Shown here in pieces: positions 12,553 through 25,100 of a stretch of DNA of 64,000 nt. Within the stretch, counting starts at the first letter, position 1; each line of letters starts with the position of its first letter. The notes beneath the pieces were generated by a model. The model searched no databases. It saw only the letters and a program-made list of their open reading frames with translations, and was not told where the DNA came from. Source of the DNA: Polytrichum commune (Eukaryota; Streptophyta; Polytrichopsida; Polytrichales; Polytrichaceae); NCBI GenBank assembly GCA_950295325.1, contig OX485809.1, forward strand, positions 8,804,001-8,868,000, given 5' to 3'. Position numbers and translations under genes: made by a program.

Positions 12553-13844
12553 GGTGAGCATTCCTATTTCAGTAACTTATCTTAGTCATACACCTATATT
12601 TGATTGGCGAGTGGTTGGTATGGCTATGAAAACTTACACCAAAAACATGTGTTTGAATGAGAGTGGAACTACATGATTGTTTTACTCTTATAGGTTCAAT
12701 AGTCAACACGATTGGGGGAACCTATACATATTTTTTAGAAAAAATTAAATCTTCACCCTTCATAATAAAAACCATATTCATACAACCTCCATAATTCATT
12801 AGAATGATGGCCACACTCTCAATCTCAATTTGCTAACACCTTGAACTTAGTGCATCTTTCTTTGGCCATGAGAAATGAAACAATAAAAATTTAATCTTAA
12901 AATCATCAACCAAGATCCCTCTACCTTTCACCACTAATCTTAGTTGATGACATCATCCATTTGTTTCATCTGACCGGTGGATGGGTACATGAGATCTGAC
13001 CCTTTATTTTGTCCAAGGATTTGTGGTATCAATGTAAACTTGTCCATTCAAAAATAAGAACACAACACAACACAATGTTATGTAGTGTTTGTTCATTCGT
13101 TTAGGATGATCTAGCTCCACACTCGGCATTAAAAACTCCACGTTTAATCTAATAAAGTGTGGTTGAAATAAAATGACAATCAACATGTAGGAGACTTGTT
13201 TTTAATAAATAGAAACATGTGTGTTCATTAAAATGGACGTGGAGAATTGGTTGTTGGTTGAAGTTCAAGACTTCAAGAAAAACATCAATCATTTTAAAGG
13301 AGTTTATAGGGTACCAAATATACCCAAGTTAATTAGAAAAACCGAAAGATGTCAACATCACCAGTCGGACTTGGAAACACTAGTGTAATCGATTGCTTAT
13401 GTCTAAAATCTCTTCAGACACCGGTCCATGTTGGAATAGGTTACATATACCATGTCCATACCAGGACCAACGACCGACCCCACCCCAATGCGAGAGTTTC
13501 CTCCTTGATAGGAGGTATTGTCTTGTAATGCATTGGCGAAACTGTACTACATTACACCCAATAAGGTTGATGTGAGTAGGGCAATAAATCCTTATTGGTA
13601 CAAATAAATCTTGGAAAACAAATACATTTTTTTCTTATCAAGAGGGACTCCTCCTCATACTGCCCATAACCAACGCCTAGCCCTAGTGTGGGCATGGTAA
13701 TAAACGCCGCGAACCCTAAGCCCCTTACCTTTACCACACTAGGGGCATCGTTCTTGACATCGTCGCTTGGTCCACAACCAAAGGTGGTCGGGCCTTGGGC
13801 TGTGTTGCGGGGGTTGAATAACTTGTAACTGGTAGGTAAGTCAG
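12553..13844. other. Intergenic, no gene recognised
   Basis: AT-rich with short frames only. It contains one copy of dispersed repeat R2 at about 13235-13460. No conserved domain is visible. Confidence 0.5.
13235..13460 (+). repeat. Dispersed repeat R2, copy 1
   Basis: Blocks such as TTGAAGTTCAAGACTT, AATCATTTTA, CCGAAAGATGT and GACTTRGAAACACTAG recur at 36815-37065 (same strand) and inverted at about 38105-38295 and 39540-39735. The unit is about 200-250 bp, of unknown class. Confidence 0.6.
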
Positions 13845-14201
13845 AGACTGGTTCACATGGAGTCCCAAGTCCCACTCATAGTAGCAAATCCCAACATGGA
13901 GGCAAGATCCCAATTGTTTGAGCCTCGAGAAACTACGAGAGTATGGTCAATTATCATTACAACTAGATCTTGAACATTATATGAACGAAGATTCATGAGA
14001 CTCGTGTTGAGAGGTGGGTCTAACTTTTTGCTCGACCCAACTCTCAACACAAGTCCCAAGCCTCACCTCCAAAAAATATTGTCATGTAGACATCTGTGTC
14101 ATACTTGGGACCCCATGTCCCAACTTCCATGCTCTCAACGGCTGAGATTGCACGGATTAACCTCAAGTGACTTGGGACTTGGGACATGTGTGAAGCGGCC
14201 C
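13845..14201. mobile_element. MITE-like element with GGGCCGCTTCACAC terminus
   Basis: The right end, read inward, is GGGCCGCTTCACACATGTCC, followed by CAAGTCCC; the left end (GACTGGTTCACATGG then AGTCCCAAGTCCC) matches it imperfectly. TAA follows the right end. Internally an inverted pair at about 14002-14050 (GTGTTGAGAG...CTCTCAACAC) forms a hairpin. It is related in terminus to the elements at 12063, 32989 and 60753. Confidence 0.5.
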
Positions 14202-14514
14202 TAAGGTCAAGCAAGGTGGGTGGGCATGGGTCGACCACACTCCACGCAACAACAACATTGGAACTTGGAAGTAAGTTAAAGCCACCTTGCAAGCTTCATT
14301 GCCAAGTGCTTTCCTCAAGAGAATATGCAAAGAGCATCAGTAATGTCTCCGAAACTGCCCCGGCTTGCATGCTTATGTACCTTACGTTTTCCTTGTCTTC
14401 GGCTGCCACTCTTTCCTTAAAGGCCCATTGTCCGCTCCTTTCATGTTTCTTTCATCAAGAAACTTTCCTTATATTGTAGACGGGTCTTGAATATGCTTGC
14501 CTCTTTTCTGACTA

Positions 14515-15295
14515 CAGTCTAATCTCGTTAATATGACACTTGTTTATACGACACCCTCGATATTACGACCCCCTTTTTCTTTTCTTTTTGCGAGACCAAA
14601 CTTTTTAGTCCAAAACTCTCCCTCGTTGACACGACTATGACACTCGATAATGAGACATTTAGAATCTCCGTTTTGTCATATTAAAGAGGTAGTTAATACT
14701 GAAATTCTTTTCATCTATGTTGTGTACATCTAAAACACATTCATTTTCACTTGGGAACTACTTGGGAACTCCACTTATCAATGGGAACTTAATGATAATT
14801 AGGGTTACGAGTGTAGAATGGACGTGGTTAGGGTCATAATGGCCTCTTGCCTAGAATGTTGCCTTGTACACGGGTAATATAGTATCACTAGTGTCTTGAT
14901 GTTGAATGTCATGCATCATTGTTGTGTAGTTTCTTATTAGAGAACTCTTTATATTTTGGTGTTGACGAAAATATTAGTTTTCAAAAGTTAGTAGGGAATT
15001 TAGATAAGATGACAGTTGCTAACTTGGGTAGGCAACACCAGAGATCTTTGGACTCCTATTTCAAGAGTTCTTGAGAATGTTTGTGTTTGTTTGGAGTTAT
15101 AAGTTGGTATTTCATACCGTCTATATAGCTTAAACTTGTCGTATATAAATTTTCAGCTCATATTACTTATGTTTTCATATTCCTTCAATAATACAACAAC
15201 TTTACGCCATTTGTCATATTAATGCGAAGATGACACCTTGATAATACGACTTTTTGTGTGTTTCCCAAACATGTCATACCAAAGAGGGAGAATAG
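14515..15295 (+). mobile_element. Second pogo-like relic with PIP-box C-terminus
   Basis: TA-flanked ends begin CAGTCTAATCTCGTTAATAT (left) and CTATTCTCCCTCTTTGGTAT (right, read inward), each followed by GACA. Near the 3' side a plus-strand frame, VANLGRQHQRSLDSYFKSS then stop (15015-15074), is a pogo-type transposase C-terminus with PIP box QRSLDSYF. The rest of the transposase is gone. Confidence 0.7.
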
Positions 15296-16255
15296 TAGCC
15301 TACTTCTCCAAGGACATGACACATGCAATTAGTATGAGACAGTTAGCAAATCCAAATCGAGGCCGTCGCCACTTCCCTTGTGATTTTTGGAGGTTGTACG
15401 AACACCTTATACATTACCACAGTGAATGTTCTCCTGCTCATCAAACGGGTGATATGAGTCCCCTCTCAAATATGTTGTCATTGAGCTTAGAGTGATTACT
15501 ATATCATGTTTTGAGTGTGTAGTCCAGTCGTTCTTAAACACCTCTTTTTGGTATCCATTCTTGGAGCTACACTTAACCAAATTCCACTCAAATATAGGGG
15601 TCTAATTAAGACCAATAGTTGTATTAGGCACACCTACTTTATGGCTGTCATGGTTGGTCAGTCACCCTTCAATATATAACCACAACAAGGTCACATTACC
15701 TTGAGGTACATGGATTCTAAATAGATTTACTATTTATTTTTTAACATTTTTACCTTTTTAAACTTTAAACTTTAAAAAAAAACTTGTTTACCTTTTCTTT
15801 TACTATTTGGCTCTTAACAACCAATTCACTTCTCCTACAATTTGAAACACACAATTAGTACAAGATGGGTAGGAAATCCAAATGGAGGTTGTAGCCACTC
15901 TTCTCATAATTTTCAGAGTTTGTAAAAACATCTTATTTGTTATCAAAGTGTGAAACCTACAAATGAGCTAGATTTTAAAGCACATCCAATGACAAAAATC
16001 CAACTCGGTTGCTCTCACATAGTTGTAAAGTATGTTAGAACTACACTAAGCTACATATTTGTATCAAGGGTATCATTTTTTACTAACCTACTACAAATAG
16101 GTAATGTATGTGTTAAAAAACAAACCAAAACCAAATCGGTAGGAATTAGTGTTCCAAGTAAAGATCTTTAACATACGTAACTCCAAAAAACAACCCACAT
16201 CATTATTTACTAAATAAGTTTCAAGATCTTTCTACATGCAGGGTTCATTCATCTA
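15296..16255. other. Intergenic, no gene recognised
   Basis: AT-rich DNA. Only short frames are present and nothing matches a family I know. Confidence 0.5.
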
Positions 16256-16389
16256 TAGTCCACCCTTGATATGTGACACCCCGGTAACTGTCAAAATTGC
16301 ATATGTGTTAAGGAAAATTGCACTCCTCAAAAAAATTCAACAAATACACTAGTAAGTGTTAATTGTTGATTGTTGAGAAATTTTATAAA
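16256..16389 (+). mobile_element. Left end of a pogo-like relic interrupted by the CACTA element
   Basis: TAGTCCACCCTTGATATGTG, preceded by TA, resembles the pogo terminus at 10678. The CACTA element starts at 16390. On its far side, 29475-29985 carries a pogo-type transposase C-terminus in the same orientation, so the two pieces are probably one relic split by the insertion. Confidence 0.5.
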
Positions 16390-17423
16390 CACTATAAGAA
16401 ACCTGCGTTTTTGGGGTCGTTTTAGGTAAACGGGTTTTGTTTTCACAGATGTCACTGTGTCCGGCAAAAAACGCGCTCAGTATTGTAAATTTAAATGGAT
16501 GTTGCGGGAAACATGTAACAGAATTATGCACGACATGTAGATGTTGTGAAGGACGGGCATGTTTTGTTGGATGTCATTTCAATCATGTAGACGTTCTCCG
16601 GCAACGTGTGCGAGAAACATAAGCACGCCACGTCATCCCCATAGGTCAACCTCTGTGCATGTATAGTCACACTGGTCGCGATGGGCAGACTTACAGAGCT
16701 GCCCGGGAAAAAAAATGTAGGGGAATGGGCAGCTACGTGCGGTTAGCTATGGGAATGGAGCTTCTTTCTAAACAATTTAGGGAATGCCACATAAAGTCCG
16801 CATAATCGCTGAATATGGTGATTTGCTAGCTTCATATTGTCCCCGTACCCATTGAAATATTTTCTGATTGTGAACAAGAGAACAAAGACTTTTGAGGTTT
16901 ATAGTGTCTTTATGTCTTTGCCATAATGTCCACATCTTCGGTAAACAATGTAAGACATGAAGGGCACGACTCCCTTTTGTGTTTGTGGCAGTACCGACAT
17001 TGTAGGCGTACATTGTTTTTAATTTTATAAGCTTTTCATGTGTTCATTTGAGCTTGCGGCCTATAATTTAAATTCAAATACACAAAGAATCTTCCAATCA
17101 TTGAAAAATGTGGCACTTTATTCATCATAAAAACCCGAAAATACATGCGTGGAACTTTTCTTGCTCTTATCCAGAGGCTCATGGCCACATTACATAGTGA
17201 AATGAACACCCGCTCATGCTGAAAATAATGCGCGAAACATATTGTCATCCGTTGGTACATCGTTGATCAGTCAACTGTAGTGGACATTTTTGTGGACGCA
17301 TGAGTAGACGTCAGCTTTGACATTGGGTTCCTGTTCTGCATGACATGCGTTGTGACACTCTTCGGTACATTGGATGCCACGTGCGCTGTGACGTTGTTTC
17401 AGGTGCTTTGGGTCGTCGCCATT

Positions 17424-20400
17424 TCACTGTGTTTCTTCATGGTCTTCTGGTCCACGATCGTCTGCTGCTGCTGGGATGTACACCCTGCCGTCTGTTGCAA
17501 GCTCCCTAGTGGGCTCCACGTCTTCCAGCCGTGGCTGTAAACCCAAGAAATCAGCGTCGTTTCCCACATCTATTATGTTTGGCATAGGGTGGTTGATTTG
17601 TAGTTTTCCGCGTCTACCCCTCACGTCCATTCGACATACAACCTTCCATCCTGGCCTCGTCGGGTCGTTGGAAAAGAAGACTTGTTGACAATGCAATGGA
17701 AATGCAAAAGAATTTGAGTGCACTTTGCCATCCATGCGGTTGAAGTTGGCAACAGTGAAGCCATACCGATCCCGTTCGATGTTTGGATGTCGAGAATCCT
17801 GGCTTGTGCGGACCCAATCGCATACTAGCACAGTCGTGCAATGGTTTCTATAGTCCAACTCTAAAATCTCCTCAATGTAATCCACATACTCCTCGGTTGT
17901 CTCTATGGGTTCCCCATTTCGCAAGCCCCACGGTACTTGCCGTGTGAAAGAGGCCACAACACATGAATCACGCGTGACGAGGCCGCCCTCAGTGCTACGG
18001 ACCCGGAAGTGCATGCCAAATGCATACATTTTCCGGTGTGAGATAGCATATCGTTCGGGAGGTTGCGCGTACTGGAGGACATCATCGTCGACATGTTCGC
18101 CTGCCTGGCGTTGAAAAGTCAGTTGCGACGTCAACCATGATGCAAAACGTGGTAGATCCTGCAGTTCCGAGGGGTAGCGCACTGCCACGGAAGGATGGCG
18201 GCGGCGAAATATGCGCCGAAATTCCTCCCTCTCTTTCCAGCGCTCTACTCTAGCCGCCATGTATTCCCTACAAATAACCAAGTGTCAAGTTATTGCGATT
18301 GTGTGTCCACCTCATAAGCAATAAAAATGAACGTGTAACAAGATTGCACATCAACACGTATATTAGATGCAACGGTCTCTGTCAATACCGGTGTCACAAG
18401 GGACACCGTCTCCAACACATCCTCAGGGTGACCAAAGCATGCCAGGGAATATAAAACATGGAGGCATGGACACATGTTCAAGGGTTCCACTCACTCTCGG
18501 TGAGTCTCCAAGGAAGAGGCGTTGTCCAAAACAAATGCATGTGCATACTCGCGGAACTCATCGGAAATCTTCCGCTTTTGTTGTGCGTTGCAACGGAGAA
18601 TCTCATCATTCATGATTGCGTCTTCTTCAACATCCCATACCCGATGTGTTGTTCCTCTGTACTGATGCATGTACTCGGTGCAAAAACCTAGCGTGTCATC
18701 CATTTGATAACCTTCCGCTATGCTGCCCTCCGGATGTGCAAGTGTTCTCACATAGTCCTTCAATGTTTTCATGTATCGTTCTATTGGATACATCCACCGA
18801 CAGTGCACTGGACCGCACGTAAACAATTGCTCCACCAAATGCACGGGAAGATGCGTCATAACGTTCATAAATGTTGGAGGAAACTCTTTCTCCAAGACAC
18901 ACGTTGCCATCACCACGTCCAACATCATAATCTGTGCGTCTCCTTCCCTCACCTCTTTGGCGCAAAGTCTTTGGAAAACTCTGCTCATTTTAATTATAGC
19001 AGCACGCACGCTTTCGTCTAGTACGTTCCGTATAGCCAAAGGTAAAATCTGCATCATGCGTCACATTGTAGTTCAGATTGACATTGTGTCTCCTCCTGAA
19101 AGACATCACCCAAAACACAGCGATAAGCATGCATCGTTGTTGGAGCACTGTCCGATGAACGTCTACATGGACGACCTCACCTCAACCACGTTTGTATGAC
19201 GTCATGGACGACGTCAAGTGTTGTCTGCCTTTACAACTAAGCCGCATTGATACAGGATGGCATACGGGGAACTTAGTAGTGTGAGCGTAGAGCGGAGAGC
19301 AGAAATTGGAGAGCATCTACCTTGCTTCCGGGACTATCATTCATGCCCAAGAGAGTCTTCAATATGTTCTCGCATAAATTCTTCTCACAATGCATGACAT
19401 CGAGGATGTGCCGTTCTAGCAGATGCTGCACAAGACACATGACATGTACCATCAATGTAAAGCCAACGCAGTGCACGCCAACTCCTCAAAGACCTCCGGG
19501 TACCATGTCCAACAAGAACATCATAAACCTCGTCAGACGTCGTTGTGGATGTCCTTCCGTCATACGCGTCTGGCTTTGCAGGCGATGTGTCTACTTAAAC
19601 ATTGTCATTGAACGCGAACGCTAAACATGGAGTGACATATAGGCCTCACCTTCCAGTAATCCAGCTCGTACAAAACGCTCAATCATTTCACACCTGTGGC
19701 GTGCACAGGATCGTTGGGTCCGTTCTCTCTCCCACCCATCTGTAGGTATGATTCGCGCCACGCTGCATACCGAATGACATCCCCTCCCGTCATCACCTTT
19801 GGCTTCGGACGGTGTTCTTGTATGCCATTAAATATTCTATTGCGGCGATACGGGTGGTGTCGTGGTAAGTATCGACGAATGCCTCCGTATACAATCTTGG
19901 AGCCCCTAATGCTCCTGTTCGGTAACATGTCCCCTATTTTTACCATCCTCGCATCCGTGTCTGGTCCACAACAAGGGCACCCCTTGTAGCCCTTACACGT
20001 AAGACCAGAAATGAGGCCATATGCGGGGAAATCGAAAATGGTCCACATAAGTAAGGCACGCAAGGTGAAAGTGTGATTCCCCCGCGGTTGTGAGAAGTCT
20101 AGTGCTTCCACCCCATGCCAAAGTTCTTGGAGCTCCTTCAATAGTGGACGTATGAACACATCAATATTTGCAGAGGACGGCGACTTCTTTCCTGAAATCA
20201 ATATGCACAATGATATGAAATTTTTTTTTGTCACCAACCATGGGTTGAAGTTGTAAATCAAAATCAACACCGGCCACGTTGACCAGTTGGTGTTGCTTAG
20301 CTTGAAAGGATTCACCCCATCCAGTGCTAGATCCAGTCGCATGTTCCGGTCGTCACGTCCAAAATTGCCGAACGCGATGTCCGAGTTGACGTGCTTCCAT

Positions 20401-21419
20401 GCCGGACTGTCGACCACTGAACGCATGATGCCGTCAGTACTGACGTGTTTGGTGTGGCCTGTCAATAGACGCGCTATCTCAGACGAGCGCCACATCCGTT
20501 TGAACCTTGGAATTAGGGGGAAGTGTCGGATTACTCTCGCGGCAATGTTGTTGCTGCCATCTATCCATCGTCTTTGCGTGCACTTCGGACATACATCCAG
20601 TGTTGCATATTCTTCGTCAAATAGAATACAGCCATTGGGACACGCATGGATGTTATTGTAGTTCAAACCCAGCCGGCGGATGCTCTTCCGAGCCGCATAA
20701 TGAGTTTTCGGCAATTTGTTGGGCACTGGCAACAAATCACCCGACAAAAAACGAAACAACTCGTCAGTGAATGTGTTGCTCATGCGGAACACCAAGCACA
20801 TGTTCATGATGATGATTGTAGCCGACACTACACTCGTTTTTGAGCCCGGGTACAATGCCGTGGTGGCTTCCGTGTACAAACCGTCCAATTCGTCTTCAAT
20901 GTCGATGTCTTCCTCGTCCTCCACATGTAAGGGTCCTTCGTCCTCGGCCTCTTCATGCAGTGCATCCCCTCTGCCTAAGGCCTCTAGCACTTGCCGCTCG
21001 ACCTCGTGGAATTCGTCCAGGAAGGGGGGTGGTTGTTCTTCGTCAACTCCTCCATTGTCAATGTCCAAATGAACACGTGTTGTGTCCGTTGGGATGTCTT
21101 CTATGACATCGTTGTCACAACAGATGTCCTCGACCCACATTCCACCCGGTGGATAGCCCTCTGGGGGGTCTCCGCCTAGTAAAGACTTACGCAGAAATGG
21201 ATCGCGACCAACCGCCGCGTGGTGTTGTCTTATGACTTGGATGCTTTTCCTGCAACCACCCTTGCATTCTCTGCAAGGACACCTAAATGATCGTACATTA
21301 TGCTCCGTCGCCACACGCAACTCCGTGTGAAGTATGATGTCCCCAATAGGCACATGGCGTAGCGTGCGACCATCTTCAGTGACACGAATGGTCGCACCTC
21401 GACGCTGGGCCGAGCCCAT
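17424..21419 (-). pseudogene. CACTA TNP2-type transposase, interrupted
   Basis: Exons on the minus strand: 19650-21419, 19321-19425, a damaged piece ending at 18495 (open from about 19057), and 17424-18267. The first starts at the ATG at 21419 and has an N-terminal Cys-rich FRCPCRECKGGC segment like transposase-associated domains, an acidic linker, then the Transposase_21 core with YGLISGLTCKGYKGCPCC, GGIRRYLPRHHPYRR and, in the next exon, LDVMHCEKNLCENIL. The 18495-19057 exon is DUF4218 (FPPTFMNVMTHLPVHL, GPVHCRWMYPIERYMKTL, PEGSIAEGY). The last exon is DUF4216 (YVDYIEEILELDY, VLVCDW). Damage: an in-frame TGA at 19683-19685 where Arg is expected after TGVK, and loss of the usual linker with stop codons between 19058 and 19320. 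As read, it cannot make a full transposase. Confidence 0.85.
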
Positions 21420-22188
21420 ATGGCTCCCCCGTTGCAATCCCTAGAACGCCCGCTGAAGATACTTTGAGGGTCGTGTAGCAACCGCGACTCACAACAACCT
21501 AGCTTTAGCCCACACACATCGCCACCCTTGCTGTCAATGTTCGCATAGTCCACCATTGAACATGCCTAAGTGTGTGCCTCCTTGAAGATGCATCCATACC
21601 GTGCAAACCAAATGTGTGCATGTCACCGCTAGTGTCCACAATGCCGTCGGGGTTGCTGAGAACACGTCGAACATGACATCTCCCAAGACACCTAAATGAA
21701 GGTTCCCACACGACCCGTTGGGTGTTCAACAAAAACACATGTGTGAACTCTGATTGGTGTAGAATTCCTTGGCCATTGAAGACCATCTGCGCAAAGCGCT
21801 AGGTCTCACATGCATCCCCTACTCTCCAGACCTCGCTTCTTTGGAATGACCACTGAAATCACTATGCACGGAGGTATTTCGTTGTGGAGGTCACTTTGCC
21901 ATTCATCTTATCGGTGGCATGACACTTTTAGTCCATCGCTCAATGAACACCACACTTTGTGATAATCACCCACACGCCAATTTGGGTGTCCAACATGACA
22001 TCTGTGGAAACAGTGGTTTCTACCACCCGAGTAAAAAACCCATGTAAATGTCAATTTCCCACGTGTCCATAGGGTATCCTTCAAACTTGATGCCCCAGAA
22101 GAGCTCGAGCAGGCTCACGGGCATCCTCTAAACCCTAAGCACGGCGGTGAACCTTCTTTGTTGCTGTGAAAGCGCAACACTCGGGAAC
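21420..22188. promoter_or_regulatory. Divergent promoter region of the CACTA element
   Basis: About 770 bp separate the start of the minus-strand transposase (21419) from the first ATG of the plus-strand gene (22189). Several short frames exist but no conserved exon is recognised. The position implies promoters for both genes; no TATA box is clear. Confidence 0.4.
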
Positions 22189-25100
22189 ATGGCGATGTCG
22201 CGTGCAGCACGTGCGACGGCTAGGGTTGTCAACTATGCCGACACATTCCAACAAGCGTGTAGGGTGGACGCAGATGACTCCGAGGCAACACATGTGCTAT
22301 CCAATTTGGTGTTACAATGTACACAGAACAATGCAACGACATCTACCACAAAACTCAACACCTTCGACACCACCCAACCCGCACATTGCCGCCGCAGCTC
22401 ACGCCTGCTCCAAATGTTTAGGAGTGAAAACCACATGGCATATGCTCCATCAAGAAACATACATGACAATCCACCTTCGCCACAGGTGAATCTAACTTAG
22501 CCTAGGTGTGCTTCATAATTTCTACAATTAACAAAGGGGGATTTTTGAGGGATGCTGAAATTTTTTGGTCGCCACTGCCGGAGCTCCTCGGCAATGGCGG
22601 TATTGGCATCCGGACGGACAAGGGTCTTCTATTGCGGCTATGGGTCCCCATATGGCCATAGGAACCTCCATGCCCTTAGGGCTTCTGCCGAGGGGGCTCC
22701 ATGTGGCATCCACGGTTATAGGTCTATAGGAGAGCTCGGCTATAGGACTCCGCGCGGGCATAGGTCACGCCGTCCTCCTCATTACGCCCAAGTGCTCACA
22801 CATGCGTCCTTTGTCTTTGTTTCAATGTTCTTTGTCTTTGTTTCGGTGTTCTCTTCGACGCTCCTGTGCCGCCCCCCATAGTTGAAAATGGTGCGTTCAC
22901 GCGATCGGAGCGGGAAGCGCAAGGCCACCTCTCCAGATTCCAAGGCTCCCCCCGATGTGGATGTTGCTGCATTGAGGCAGCACAGTCGAGCGGCGGGAGA
23001 GAGGAGGTCGAAGGCCAGGGAGGATGTGAGGAGCGTGCCGCCCTCTAGATGCAGAGCACAAGTGAAGCGTCACTCACCTCCTCCGAAGCGCAGCAGGGTA
23101 ATTGAGGTGAGCACTTCGGGTGAGGAGGCAGAAGAGGGCGAACATAGCGAAGGGATGAGTGATCGACAACAATCCTGGAGGTATGTGTTGTTGTCGCATT
23201 TGAATTTCGCTATTTCACATTGTCGCCTCACCTCGGCATAGGCTGTACTTGCCTTTCGGCACCTACATGTGACTCCTCGTATTGGGTAGGGTTTGTTTGT
23301 TGCTCTAAGTGTGCCACAAAGAATTTCTCACTTGGCTGAGTCAACGCCGTTGTCTGCGTCACCGGGTGCATCTCCTTAGACGTGCGAGTGTCTATGTTGA
23401 CATCCAACCTGAAAATTAATGATGGCAGGGTTAGGGCAATACAGTAGTGGCGCCTTGTCTTTGCTTGCAGACAGAGCGCATGATACAGGGTTCAGTGCGC
23501 AGGGTAAAATGGGTAGTGTTCGTTTGTTTGGCTAAGAGTCTCAGAAAGTAGGAATCCAATTGTCTATGTCGACGCCGCTGTCGGTGTCTACGAACGCAGC
23601 TAATTATTCGGGTTAATGTATATGTTGACGTCCAGCCTGAAAATTTAGGGAGCCAGGGTTAGGGTAGTTGGACTAAGCGACCTTGAGCGCAATGGATGAT
23701 TGAGCAGTGGATTTGTAGGACCCTTGGAGGTAGAGCGCAAGCTGCATGGATAATTGAATAGGGTATCACGCTAGGGTTCGTTTGTTGGTCTAAGCGTCTC
23801 ACAGGCCGGGGAAACACTTCACTACGTGGACGCCGTTGTCCGCGTCTTAGAATGTGTCTTCGTAGACGTGCGCGTGTCTGTGAGGATGTCCAATCATTCT
23901 CATATGAACCCCTGGATTGCACCACATTCTGCTCACATGTGGTAAGCATCAAATACACAGCCCACACGAAACGTATAACCCCTGTAAAACCCTCAGTTTT
24001 CGGGCTCAGATCCCCTGTACCCATAATCAAGTGCTGAAACTCTCTCCTGAACACTGCGTCAAGTGCAAGCAAGGACCCCGACTCCTTCAGTGCACCCGAC
24101 ATCAACGAATTCGTAAGCGAGAACATAACCGTGGATGTAATCTGCAACTCCACCGCATCTTGGGAGATATTCTCGTAAGAAGAGCAATCCTTAAGTAGAT
24201 TATACAACTCCTTCACCTCCAGTGCACTCATCCGAACAATCAGGCAAGAGAGCACGAGACAATGACATAAGCTTAGCCTTTCTTTCTGAATGACATCCAT
24301 GCGTTGCACTGCGTGGACACCGCTGTCTGCGTCCTAGAGGATGTCTTCGTAGACGTGGTAGTGTCTATGTTGATGTCCAATCATCACTGAAACATGCCAG
24401 GCCCTCGGTAATTGGACTAAGCGGCCATGAGCGAATTGGATGATGTCGTAACGGATTGATAGCACTAGAAGAAAAAATAACGCTGAATCAACTAGTACAT
24501 AAGAGTTTTCACTTAATAAAACCTCTTGGCTCGGACTAGCTGTTTCGGACAGTGGTGGAGAGGTTTCAGTTGATTTCCGTCCACGTCACCTAGGATTTCG
24601 GCGACATGGTCCACGTCGAATTTTTGGGGTAGTTGCCACATCAAAGAAGTTTCAATTTTGCAAGTTCTTATGGGCATTGGATTTTGTGACTTATTATTAT
24701 AAAATTTTTGGTTTATTTAACTTTTAAATCAACTTTAAATTGAGAAACATTTAGAATGGTCAAATATTTATGCTATTGTGTTGGTTTGTGTCATGTCTAT
24801 CATAGGAACGGTTTGCATGCAATTTAATATACAATAAAATAAGATTTTAGAAGATCATCGAATGATGTGCCTAATGTGACTAATACCCAACCGGGGTATT
24901 AGTCACATTAGTCACATCAATATAAAATCTTGCACAACTCTCACACCCCGAGGCCTAATTTTGTGATAAGTTTTGGGGTAGTTGCCACATCAAAGAAGTT
25001 TCAATTTTGCAAGTTCTTATGGGCATTGGATTTTGTGACTTATTATTATAATTTTTTTGGTTTATTTAACTTTTAAATCAACTTTAAATTGAGAAACAAT

